Positions 33,838-44,567 of a stretch of 64,000 nt of DNA are shown here, one piece after another; the first letter of the stretch is position 1, and every line of letters begins with the position of its first letter. Origin of the DNA: Silene conica. Lineage: Eukaryota > Streptophyta > Magnoliopsida > Caryophyllales > Caryophyllaceae. The notes under the pieces were generated by a model that was not told the DNA's origin, searched no databases, and saw only the letters and a program-made list of their open reading frames with translations. The position numbers and the translations under genes were made by a program. Where the stretch lies: assembly GCA_029255685.2 (NCBI GenBank), contig CM055319.2:30599568-30663567 (forward strand). The letters run 5' to 3'.

Positions 33838-36800
33838 TATGGTACCTCGACAGTGGATGCTCTCGACACGTGACAGGCGACACCAACCTATTCACCACCT
33901 TGGAACCATTCGACGGAGGAAAGGTCACCTTCGGTGACAACAAAAAGGGAAAGGTAATAGGTGTCGGTAAGATAGGCATCTCATCTTCTCACTCTATTAG
34001 CGAAGTATATTTGGTAAGTGGTCTTAAACATAACTTAATTAGTATATCCCAGTTATGCGACAAAGGAAACAAAGTTGTCTTTCATACAGATGTTTGTCGT
34101 ATAATTATGGAAGGTACAAGTAAAGTTATTCTTGAAGGTCATAGAAAGAAAAATGTTTACATGATTGATTTAAACGTTGTGCCTACTGACTCTCTCTCAT
34201 GTATGAAAGTTATGTTAGATGATCCATGTCTCTAGCATAAGAGATTTGGGCATATTAGTTCTCCTATTCTTAGCAAATTGAAGAGATGGGACTTGGTCGA
34301 AGGTCTTCCCAAGATCAAATTTGATCAAGAAAAGATGTGCGACACATGTGCACGATGTAAACACGTCAGATCATCCTTCAAACCAAAAAGAATAGTAAGT
34401 ACTAACCAAGCTCTTGAACTAGTACATATGGATCTCTGTGGCCCTATGAAGGTAAGAAGCAGAGGCGGTTCCAGGTATGTTTTCGTTCTAGTTGATGATT
34501 ATTCTAGATTTGTTTGGCCAATCTTTCTTCATTCTAAAGATGAAACATTTGATGAATTTGTTAGTCTTATGAAACTTGTCCAAAACAAATTAAAAACTAA
34601 TCTAGTAACTATTCGAACTGACCATGGAACTGAGTTTGGCAACCATGCTTTTATTGAATTCTGTAAATCCAACGGTGTTGGACATAACTTCTCTGCACCT
34701 AGAACACCACAACAAAACGGAGTAGTAGAACGCATGAACAGAACCCTAGAAGACATGGCTAGAACAATGCTTCTTTGTAGTGGCCTACCTAGAAACTTTT
34801 GGGCTGAGGCTATTAGTACAGCTTGCTATATTCATAACCGTGCTATGATTAGACCTATCCTCAAAAAGACACCTTATGAACTTTTACGTGGTCGTAAACC
34901 TAATATATCCCATCTAAGATGTTTTGGGAGTAAATGCTTCGTCCATAACAATGGTAAAAATCGTTTAAGAAAATTTGACCCTAGAAGTGATGAGGCAATT
35001 TTCATAGGATATTCTGATCATAGTAAAGCCTATAAAGTTTTTAATAAACGTACCTTATGCATAGAAGAGAGTATTCATGTTATCTTTGATGAGAATAATG
35101 CCTTCGATAAGCCTTTACAGGACGAAGAGGAAAACCTAGACGAACCAGACTTTCGTTTGTCAAGGGAAGATCCTCCAGAAATAGAAAATAATGATGAAGG
35201 CGAAATTCAAGGAATCAACGATGAACTTAACTTGGGAGGTAATGGTGCGGGAGATGAAACTACAGTTGATGATACTGTAGATAACTCCCAAACCAATGAC
35301 TCAGAACCCATAGTTGTAGCTAATGAAGCTACAACTTTGAATCAAAACCAAAGGGAAGAGGTCATAGCTATACCTGACTCTCCTACAAACCCTGGTTTGG
35401 ATTCAGGGGGAACAAGTCAAAATCCCGAGTCAAGCAGTAGCAATGAAGACAATCAATCAAGAAACTGGAGATATAAAGGTTCTCACCCTCTGGAAAATAT
35501 CATAGGAAGCCTTACAGAAGGAGTTCAAACTCGAAGAAGCTTAAACAACTTCTGTTCCTTCTACTCCTTTCTCTCCACAATTGAACCTACAAATATAAAA
35601 GAAGCTCTTGCAAAACCTGACTGGATAGTCGCCATGCAAGAAGAACTACAACAATTCGAGAGGAATAAAGTATGGCATCTCGTTCCTCGTCTAAAAGATA
35701 GATCAGTAATTGGAACGAGATGGGTATTCAGAAATAAATTAGATGGCTCTGGAGTCATCGTACGTAATAAGGCAAGATTGGTCGTTCAAGGATACAATCA
35801 ACAGGAAGGGATCGATTATGACGAAACCTTCGCTCCTGTTGCTCGCCTTGAAGCGATTCGCTTGCTCATAGCATTTGCTGCACATAAAGGAATGAAATTA
35901 TTTCAAATGGATGTTAAGACTGCATTCTTTAACGAATATCTTCAGGAGGAAGTCTATGTCGAGCAACCTCCTGGATTTCCTGACAGCAAACTAAAAGACC
36001 ATGTGTACAGATTGGACAAAGCTCTCTACGGGCTGAAACAGGCCCCTCGAGCATGGTACGACAGACTATCAAAATTTCTGTTGGAAAGCGGATTCAAGAG
36101 AGGATCAGTAGATAAGACACTGTTTCTGAAAAGCGAGAATTCCGACCTTCTAGTAGTCCAGATCTACGTTGACGATATTATATTTGGCTCAACCAACAAA
36201 ACGTTGTGCCAGTACTTCTCAGAGTTGATGACATCCGAGTTCGAGATGAGCATGATGGGAGAATTAAAATTCTTCCTTGGTCTACAAATTCAACAAACGA
36301 ATGAGGGTATCAAAGTCCATCAACAAAATACGTCAAAGAGTTAATAAATAAATTTGGAATAGAATCCTCTCATCCTATGCCTACTCCAATGGTAACAGAT
36401 AAGAAGCTCACCAAAGACGAGGACGGTAAGTCAGTAGATTAAACTACTTATAGAGGTATGATCGGCTCACTTCTTTATCTTACTGCAAGTCATCCAGATA
36501 TAATGTTTAGTGTCTGCGTCTGTGCTCGGTTTCAATCTGCACCAAAAGAATCGCATATGATTGCAGTTAAGAGAATTCTAAGATACCTAATCGGAACATC
36601 AAAATTATATCTATGGTATCCTATGGACTGTAATTTTAACCTATTAGGATATTCAGACGCGGATTATGCAGGTTTTTCTTTAGATAGAAAAAGTACTTCT
36701 GGACTTGCGACCTTCGTTGGACCATGCATTATATCATGGGCATCCAAGAAACAAAATTCTGTCGCCTTGTCAACCGCAGAAGCAGAATATATTGCAGCCG

Positions 36801-37080
36801 CACTGGTATGTTCTCAACTCTTATGGTTAAAACAGCAATTACTAAATTATGGTATTGACGTGGGATGTGTACCTATATTATGTGATAATACGAGTGCTAT
36901 TATAATATCTAAGAACACAGCTCAGCACTCGAGAACAAAACACATAGAGATTAGACATCACTTCTTATGTGATCATGTAGAAAAGAAAAACATTAAGTTT
37001 GAATTTTGTAGTACGGAAACAATGGGCGGATATTTTTACTAAACCTTTGGCTAGGGAACGATTTGAGACTTTGCGATTGT
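33838..37080 (+). pseudogene. SIRE-B Pol: protease, integrase, RT, RNase H with several breaks
   Basis: Protease: WYLDSGCSRHVTGD. A TAG near 34234 replaces the Trp of LWHKR. Integrase: [36 protein letters not shown]. The integrase-RT linker is acidic and carries a hairpin word. [40 protein letters not shown] and YVDDIIFG. A deleted A near 36330 shifts the frame, a TAA follows near 36438, then RNase H (YSDADYAGFSLDRKSTSG, LSTAEAEYIAA) at 36458-37042. The end is shifted again; the last family motif (ADIFTKPLARERFE type) is read near 37025-37075. Confidence 0.93.
35312..35336. repeat. Inverted-repeat word in the SIRE-B integrase-RT linker
   Basis: AGTTGTAGCT-AATGA-AGCTACAACT has perfect 10-bp arms. 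Relative to the gag word (AGTTATAGCT...AGCTATAACT) both arms changed together (A-T to G-C). The SIRE-A linker holds AGTTACAGCT-AATGA-AGCTATAACT at about 53263-53287. Confidence 0.9.
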
Positions 37081-37360
37081 AAATTGGTTTAATCGGTGGC
37101 ACCTAATCGATCTTAAGAGCTGAAAATAACCCAATGACTGACTATGAAAAAGACAGAATTATATGACTGTGTCCGTATATTCCGCTGCATGCCTATGTGT
37201 GTTATTTCTTATTGAATGCTCGAATCTTGATTATATCTTGCTACGTGTTATACGAACGTACAAAACCAATTTCTCAGGTCAAAATAATAATATTCACATA
37301 TTAATAATTTATGCCCACAATATTATATTAATAAGATATATATATATATATATATATATA
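37081..37360 (+). other. SIRE-B sequence after pol, ending in a TA run
   Basis: AT-rich sequence with no gene I can support. It ends in about 24 bp of TA repeat into which the next element inserted. Confidence 0.6.
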
Positions 37361-37916
37361 GGGTCGGGATCCGGTGAGAACCACCCTTATAATGAGAACT
37401 ATGAGAACCCTCACTAAATCTCCACCATATCTCGCTTCGAAAGTTTTGATGGATCATTTACCATTAGTTTAACTTCTTCAAATACATATTTTAGTATCAT
37501 TAAGCAAACAAATTTGATTTTATTAACAAAATATATACTTAGTGTACCAAAATGCAATTAGGCATACTAAAACGGCTATAAATGCATGAAAACAACCACT
37601 ACGTGCATGAAATGTTTTACATGCATGAAAATGATTACTAGGTGCATGAAATAATAGGCTCTACGTGCATTAAAACGAGTTCTAGGTGCATGAAAAATGA
37701 TAGATACGTCAAAATCGGTAGTAGGTGCATGAAAATTAATAATACGTATCTCGCCTCGATTTCCGTCACTAGTATATATTTTGTAGACCAAGAAATATGT
37801 TCTCTAGCCATAAAATTCCATGCCGAATCCAAATATGTCATTAATTTTTTTTAAAAAAGTCCGTATGGTAGAGTTCTCACGGTTCTCATTATATTGGTGG
37901 TTCTCATAGGATCCCA

Positions 37917-37920
<4 letters not shown>
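37361..37920. mobile_element. MITE-like TIR element with a ~21-bp TGCATGA repeat
   Basis: The ends are inverted: left GGGATCCGGTGAGAACCACC, right (reversed) GGGATCCTATGAGAACCACC, similar over about 50 bp including ATAATGAGAAC. It is 560 bp long, flanked by TA, and has no transposase. Inside, TGCATGA starts at 37583, 37604, 37622, 37643, 37666 (TGCATTA), 37687 and 37726, mostly 18-23 bp apart. Confidence 0.72.

Positions 37921-38006
<86 letters not shown>
37921..38006. repeat. TA microsatellite
   Basis: An almost pure TA run of about 86 bp between the TIR element and the Helitron. Both probably inserted in or expanded next to TA-rich DNA. Its length in an assembly may be unreliable. Confidence 0.95.
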
Positions 38007-38007
<1 letters not shown>

Positions 38008-40302
38008 TAGTTTAGCACCCGTGCAAAAATGCACGGGCATATGTAGATAATATTTGTAATTAAGTTTAAACCCGTATACTATAACATTATATTAATCGAA
38101 ATGTAAAACTTTTTATATAAACGATATTATATAGAAATAAGTATTCCGAAATCAACCTTAATGAATGGTAGGATGTAATTATAAATTTGAAAAGAATTAT
38201 TACTTACTCCATTTCTAATTAGCTAATTTTCATAGTTTAGAGCAAATGATTCTTTCTAATCATTATAATAATCAAAATATTTAAATAATCTATTTGTTTT
38301 TGTTTTTTTATTACAACAATATCGTCATTCAAGATACTCCCTTAACACGTACGTGTCTTGAACGAACTTTATTAGTTGGGTAGCATGTATTAGCTACACT
38401 ACACGCACCAAAGTTAAAAAGTTGGGAAAATTTATGATTAGTTTTCACAAAATAGTAATGTAAATTGAATTTGATTAAAATATTATTTTTAAAAATTTTT
38501 ACTTTTTTTTAAAAAAAATTAATTAAAAAAACATTAGAAATTTTTCTTGACCCATATTCTAAACATAAATCGATCCATAACCCGTATGAGCCGACCCATA
38601 TTTTGGACCGATCCATTTGATAGGTCTATGGATAATACATCCATCAAATAACTACTTCAAGTCCCTTAACTTTCATCTCAAGATAGAATACATAAATTCT
38701 GGAATACAAATGTATAAACCATGTCCGTTCTCGTAAATTAATTGATTTTGAGAGCACATAAAATTATGTTATTGTCAATACGATATAATATTATATAGCC
38801 ATGATGAGTTTGGTACGTCATACATTCACTTTTTTACTTGTAAACCTATTCCTAATTCTGGGTCCAAAACAAAACTCTGGCCAAACGGGCACATAATCGT
38901 GATGGGCTAGCCGCGTAGGGGACAAATTAACCCTACGTTTATTCATAACTATCTTAATTTACTTATCTATCTGGGATTGCAGGTCATCTTCCTACTGCTT
39001 TTATTTTTGACATTTTTAAACTTATTTTTTTTAAATAAACATGGTGTTTGGCCTGCAAGGGTGGAGTCTAATGGTTAAAACTTGGCTGAAATTCTCAGTA
39101 GACCCGAGTTCAAGCCTCCCAAAGAGCAAAATCTTGTGGAGCATTCTTGGCCCAAGTCCAGTCCTAAATAGACTTCGAGTCTGTCACCCTCGGGTGGCTA
39201 GCGGCTGCGGTTTCCCTCGTCACCAAAAAAACATGGTGCTTGCCAATTGTCATCTGATATTTTATGTAACATGCGATACTTTTTACGCAAAACTATTATT
39301 ATTTTAACAGCCCTTAATATATCATACAGTACGAAAAATTAAATTACCATTCGATATATTGTGTAATAGTCTATACTTTGATGTGAACCAAATTTTTAAA
39401 TATAAATCTAATTTGAGAGAGATAGAATATAATTTACAAATTAATTTATATATGCACGCATCATTTGGTCTTTACAAAGATATATGTATTTATTAGAATT
39501 GGGTTATAATATCTTAAATGTGTGATTTAAATATTTAACTTTATTTTCTCTATAACATTTCTTATAAAATATATAAATAGTTATATTTCGAATTCATATA
39601 TTTAACATTCAGGCAATATGTTAAATGTGTGATATAAATATTTAACTTTGCTCTATAACATTTCTTAATAATTATATTAAGAGTCCATATACATTAATAC
39701 GAACAAATACTCTTAATATAATGTTAAATATATGGACTTTTAATATAATGTCAAATATATTTTATCAGTCAGACAACATAATTTAAAATATATAATTAAG
39801 ATGTAATACAATTTAAAATATATACGAACAAATACTCTTAATTATTTTACTATACAAAATTTCTTTTGTTGTTCATTTTATAGAATATATATCCTTTGAA
39901 TGCTACTATGTAATACTTATTTGAGAAAAATTTATAGATGAAATGTTAACAAAATATATTCCCGTGCAACTTTACAAATTAATGAAATTGATTATTAATG
40001 TTATGAGTATATAAAATTTTAAATATAAATCTCCATGTGAGTAAAGATGAACAAAAATTTGTATACGAAAATATTGCCAAATAAAAAATATAATAAGAGG
40101 CTAACTTGGGTAAGTTTTTAATGTAATATAAACATGGTAGAAAATTTTTTTAAGAAGATATTCTACCTATACATATTACTCAAGTAAAAGATACGCAATA
40201 TAATTTTAGCATATTAAGATTTGAGCGGGAAAATTTTTAACGTGGAAGTGACATGTGTCCATGCTGATGTATAGCGGTTCTTATTTTATACTTATATATA
40301 GA
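38007..40302 (-). mobile_element. Non-autonomous Helitron (minus strand)
   Basis: The minus-strand 3' end reads a hairpin CCCGTGCA-TTTT-TGCACGGG (38018-38037) followed by TGCTAAA and CTAG at 38010-38007, a classic Helitron terminus. The 5' end is placed at TCTATATATAAG (40302), followed by GGACACATGTCACTTCC, as in many plant Helitrons. It lies between TA sequences, fitting insertion between A and T. No Rep-helicase is encoded. The 5' limit is less certain than the 3' end. Confidence 0.75.
39051..39228 (+). mobile_element. tRNA-type SINE inside the Helitron
   Basis: A 178-bp unit with a B-box-like GAGTTCAAGCC and an A-box-like TGGAGTCTAATGG ends in CACCAAAAA. A direct repeat AAACATGGTG(T/C)TTG flanks it (39037-39050 and 39229-39242) with one mismatch. 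These match the structure of Pol III-transcribed plant SINEs. The ORF across it is chance. Confidence 0.75.
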
Positions 40303-40350
40303 TATATATATATATATATGTATATATATAGAGAGAGAGAGAGAGAGAGA
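40303..40350. repeat. TA/GA microsatellite after the Helitron
   Basis: TA repeats are followed by a (GA)n run (about 40330-40350). The sequence then returns to SIRE-B: a C/T-rich leader with many ACC triplets up to the env-like ATG. Confidence 0.85.
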
Positions 40351-40717
40351 TTGCATCTTGTGAGGTCTATGATCTTAAATGAGATACGTAACTTATAATA
40401 AAACCGTACTAAAGTTACCAAATTTACGTAACAAGAAAATCGTAACAACAAAAAAATACGTAACAACTAAATTAATGACTACCCCACCTACCCCACGTGA
40501 CTACCCTACCTTTTCCACTTACACACCCCATCTATAACCCTATAACCAATTTCTACCCTCTTACACTAACCCCATCACTCACCTCACCTTTATGATTCTC
40601 TCTGTAACCGTCACCCTCACCATCACAAATAATCCAAGAACAAAACTCTCCATTAAAAATCACCATTAAAACTAAAACTCAAGCCTAAGCCTACATTCAT
40701 ATACTCTATACGACATT

Positions 40718-42217
40718 ATGCCTCCCATCTCTGCCCGTCGCTCCAGCTGTAACAAACCTCGTTCTCCAAGAACGCCGACACCCACACCCTCACCACCACC
40801 TTCGCCTGAACCGATTGCTGTCACCATTCCCAAATCAGAAACATGCAAAAGACGAAAGATGGACAAAGGAAAGTCTGTGGTCGAAGAGGAGTTTTCTGAG
40901 TTTGATCATCACCCCCGAACTTTAATTCGTGATGCTTCCGGGGAAGCTACTCGGGAAGGGTTAGAGAAAGTGCGCATGACCAAGAGCGAAGGTATGATAA
41001 TTGAACGATTACTTCCGTATTCAATTCACGCGGGTTGGTTCTATCCAACTTCTTGGGTAGACGAGTCTAAATCTTTACAATTCTTTAAAGATTTCTTGAT
41101 ATTTCAAAGTTGGGTTTACATTAGCAATTTCTCTGGTCTAATTTTTCCTATAGAGTTAGTCCAATTTTTTGCTTCTGTTAAACTCGTTAATGAAGGGTTG
41201 CATGCGGTTGTCAATGGGCGAGATGTTGTGTTGGGTGTTAAGGATGCGTGTCGGGTTTTTAAGCTTAAGAATGAGGGGTTACAACTTGACCCGAGTAAAG
41301 AATGGTCAGTTGTTTCAAAAGAAGAAAAAATGGAAATAAAGAAGTATTTTGATCCTAATGCAACTGAGGTTAGTCCTCTGTTGACAAGTTCTTTCGGTCC
41401 TAAACTCAAGTTCTTTGTGAATTTTCTATGGAACTCTGTTTTACCACGTCGAGGGGGTCGAGATAAACTTAGTTGTTGTGAAGCTGTGGTACTATATAAC
41501 TGGTTAACTGGCTCGAAAATCAACCTTGCTACTCTTTTTGAGAAAATTGCGCATGTCTCGAGCATTCTTACGAAAGATCGTCACTGTACTACCTTGGATA
41601 TCCCATATGGAATGTGGATCTCTGCACTTTTGTTTGATGTTGGAGTAGTAGACGTTAGTAGTTACGGGGTTGTGCCACGTGATCGCATGAACGACAAATT
41701 AATGAAATTAATGGGATTGCTCGGGAAAGATGGTGTCCTGTTATTTGGACGTGAAAGTAGTGATGAGAAGGGGAGTGGAAATCTGGGGGTTCTCGAAGGA
41801 AAAGTAGACAAATTGGTGTCGTTCTTGGCTAGGTTGAAGGACACGAAGTCAGAAAATGGTAACGGGTCGGGTACGAATGTTGATATACGAGAATGGATGG
41901 AAAAGATCAATGAAAGTCTCGTAAAACTTACCCGTGAAATAAAATTTGTGAAGGAAGAGATTATTGGGGTGAGCGATCATCATCAATTTTTGACGACTCA
42001 AGGGGGTGCGTTGGTTCAAGATAGACGCGGGTTACGAGAGGACGGGGCTAAGTGTTTGGAGGCGGTGAAGGCTCTTAACCTTAAGGTCCTAAATTTCGAG
42101 CGTGCCATTGATGCCCAAGGACGCAATGTTGCGAGTTGTCTTGATCGTCTTGATACGTTGGAATACCGTACTCGTCCCGAGTTCGTTAATCCTCACATCA
42201 TCCGTCACCCCGAGTAA
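40718..42217 (+). CDS. SIRE env-like ORF (499 codons, intact)
   Basis: This continuous frame lies between pol and the 3' LTR, where some Sireviruses carry an env-like gene. The N-terminus is basic and Pro/Thr-rich (PRTPTPTPSPPPSP), with SETCKRRKMDKGK. The middle is globular (GWFYPTSWVDESKSLQFF, FVNFLWNSVLPRRGG, YGMWISALLFDVGVVDV). The C-terminal third is charged and probably coiled coil. I see no clear signal peptide or strong membrane anchor, so an envelope role is only inferred from position. It is unbroken although pol is dead. Confidence 0.78.
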   Translation: MPPISARRSSCNKPRSPRTPTPTPSPPPSPEPIAVTIPKSETCKRRKMDKGKSVVEEEFSEFDHHPRTLIRDASGEATREGLEKVRMTKSEGMIIERLLPYSIHAGWFYPTSWVDESKSLQFFKDFLIFQSWVYISNFSGLIFPIELVQFFASVKLVNEGLHAVVNGRDVVLGVKDACRVFKLKNEGLQLDPSKEWSVVSKEEKMEIKKYFDPNATEVSPLLTSSFGPKLKFFVNFLWNSVLPRRGGRDKLSCCEAVVLYNWLTGSKINLATLFEKIAHVSSILTKDRHCTTLDIPYGMWISALLFDVGVVDVSSYGVVPRDRMNDKLMKLMGLLGKDGVLLFGRESSDEKGSGNLGVLEGKVDKLVSFLARLKDTKSENGNGSGTNVDIREWMEKINESLVKLTREIKFVKEEIIGVSDHHQFLTTQGGALVQDRRGLREDGAKCLEAVKALNLKVLNFERAIDAQGRNVASCLDRLDTLEYRTRPEFVNPHIIRHPE

Positions 42218-42911
42218 TTTTAGTTCTGTTTCGTCGTAATACTAACCTTTGTTTTGCAGATTTGGGCTTGGATTGTGCGGAAAATGGTTTGGGCCGTGTT
42301 GTGGTGTCCGGCCTCAATAGTCTTTTTCTTGCCTTTGCCCTTTAAATCCTCTTTGCTTAAACCTTTAGCCTTTGGCCCATTTTTCCCCTACCCTAAATTC
42401 GGCCCAGTTGGCTTTGTATTAAAACTACTTCCTTTACCTATGCTTTACTACTTTCAGCCCAAGTGGCTTATACTCTAAATTCGGCCCATTAGGCTTTATT
42501 TTGGATATTCGGCCCATTTGGCATTGTGGTATATGGTTGTGTGTCGTATTCCCGTTCGTATTTCGTGTTTGCATGATTTTAATTACGTTTGTGTGTTTGA
42601 TTTAGAATTGCATGCTCAGGTTTGTTTCGTATTATATCATTCTAGTCGTTTTATGTCTATGTTTCCGTCTTTTCAATGATGTCAAGAGGGGGAAAAGAAT
42701 GTGACCTAGATTACGAAATTTGCCTAAAATTGCTCCTTGTTGTAACGTATTGTCTCTCATAGTTCTTTTTAAGTAATTGGTTTAGTCTAAAAATAGAAAC
42801 CCTAGTTAATCTATATTATAAAAGACCAATATTATGTTGAGGGGGAACGTTACTACGTTACACTTAGACACGATTCTAGATAAGACTTGCCATCATTAAA
42901 AAGGGGGAATT
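42218..42911 (+). other. SIRE-B 3' non-coding region: GGCCCA cluster and three polypurine tracts
   Basis: GGCCCA/TGGGCY (site-II-like) motifs occur near 42263, 42290, 42374, 42401, 42456 (AGCCCA), 42483 and 42511. Three purine runs follow: GAGGGGGAAAAG (about 42686), GAGGGGGAA (about 42839) and AAAAAGGGGGAA (42898-42909), the last directly before the LTR. The last is the primary PPT; Sireviruses are known to carry multiple PPTs. Confidence 0.7.
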
Positions 42912-44434
42912 TGTTGAGTAATATATTCTATATATGTAATATATTGTTTTATGTTTTAATAACAAGTCTAGACAATTGTGTTTTAGATACATATGTGTCA
43001 TGTAATCGTGCGTTTAAGTGTACAGTCTATTATAAAGCGAAGATCGTAGTTTAATAAAGTATAAATTCAATCGAAGATTGAAGAAAGATCAAGCTCATGT
43101 CAAATATCAAGTCTTTTTGAAAATTTACAAGACAAAAGTTTTATTACGATATCAAGAGTTCTTAAGTTATAGGTCGTACCTATAACTATTGAAGAAATGA
43201 GATTCGCATGGAATAAGTGAAAAGTGTAAAGATTTATGCGTGCTATTAATATATTGTTATATATTAATTTAGTAATCTTAAAACGATTTTTAGGATAAAA
43301 ATATTCTTTGGTTAACAAGAATTAAGATATTTATCTTATGAGATAAATATTAAATTCTAATATACTAAGGATTTTTATTCTAACCGTTATTGTCAAAATC
43401 TAAACTCCTAGGGAAACGTGCTTCGAAAACTATGTCTCGAAGAACGTATCTTTTGAAACGTACATGGGAAGTGTGCTTCGGGAAGCGTGTCGAGTATGCC
43501 TCACGTTTTTCTACACAACTACTAAACACGTTTCAAATTATCTTTGTGGTAATTAAATAAATAATATGTGTTTATTTAATCTATTTAAAGATTAACTAGG
43601 ATTTGATTAAGGATATAATTTATTATATCTTGACAAGAATTAGGAATTGATTTTAAATAGGATACTTTATTTTATGGTATAAGATGTTTCCTAAATCAAA
43701 TAGGTTTTTGGAAATATTATCTTATGTCTTAAATTAATATTATCTTATTAGAATCCTTTCCTAAATCAAATAAGATTAAGTTTAAAATATTACCTAGAAT
43801 AAGTATTCTAGATAAAGTAATATTCCTAAACTATCTAGGTTTCAACCTAGATCTAAATTAGTATATATATACATATTACATCACACGCTCAAGGACCACG
43901 GACTACGCGTCACGCAAATCAAGAAGTAACGAACGTAATCTCTCATACGTCTCGTTTTCCGCGCCAATCATTGTCAAATCTCGTAATCAAGACTACAAGC
44001 TTTGAAGAAAATTCTCACACGTTCAAAGATCATTGAATATAAGAAATTGTTGAAGACTTTATCTTATTTACTTAAAATAAGATTCGAGTATTTAGCGGTA
44101 CTCATTGTAAGCAAGTATTTAACGGTACTTGTCGTAGCTAGATATTTTACGGTATCTAGATTGAGTTACAACTAACATCAAAGTTGTACGAGTTGGGTTG
44201 ATAAAATTGTAATCCGGAGAAGGTACTAATTTTATTAATCGAGAATGGTGGACGTAGGTTTCTATTTGTGAAAGTGAACCACTTCAAAAGATCGTGTCTC
44301 CTTTATTTTATCGTTCTTACTCGTTACTTGCAATTACTTCGTCTCAACAACAAACATCGAAGAAGAATCGAAAAAGTTGGCATACTCAATTCAACCCCCC
44401 CTTCTTGAGTATATCTAGGTCAATAGACTCTTCA
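42912..44434 (+). repeat. SIRE-B 3' LTR
   Basis: 1523 bp, matching the 5' LTR after removal of the LINE. It begins TGTTGAGTAATATATTC and ends at 44434 before TSD gtaaa. The hairpin AGTTATAGGT-CGT-ACCTATAACT is at 43165-43187. Confidence 0.95.
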
Positions 44435-44439
44435 GTAAA

Positions 44440-44567
44440 CCTAATATATCTCATCTTAGATGTTTTGGGAGTAAATGCTTCGTTCATAACAATGGTAAAA
44501 ACAGATTAAGCAAGTTCGACCCTAGAAGTGATGAAGCAATTTTTATAGGATATTCTGATCATAGTAA
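44440..44567 (+). pseudogene. SIRE-A Pol fragment between two insertions
   Basis: It encodes [19 protein letters not shown] and [18 protein letters not shown], continuing the integrase frame cut at 25136 and continued at 52982. Only 128 bp of SIRE-A remain between SIRE-B and Copia-2. Confidence 0.92.

Larger units (their letters stand above)
25137..44434 (+). mobile_element. SIRE-B: Sirevirus-like copia element with env-like ORF, inserted in SIRE-A
   Basis: The LTRs begin TGTTGAGTAATATATTC and end CAATAGACTCTTCA. TSD gtaaa occurs at 25132-25136 and 44435-44439. The order is 5' LTR (holding a LINE), PBS, gag, pol, a 3-kb block of later insertions, an env-like ORF and the 3' LTR. LTR differences look like 1-2%. 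Pol has several breaks, so the copy is defective. Confidence 0.95.

Noticed and set aside
37804-38040. Protein of repeated Tyr-Ile
   Set aside because: It is translation of the TA microsatellite.
39041-39307. 88-codon ORF
   Set aside because: It covers a SINE with Pol III-type boxes and a direct repeat; no protein family resemblance.
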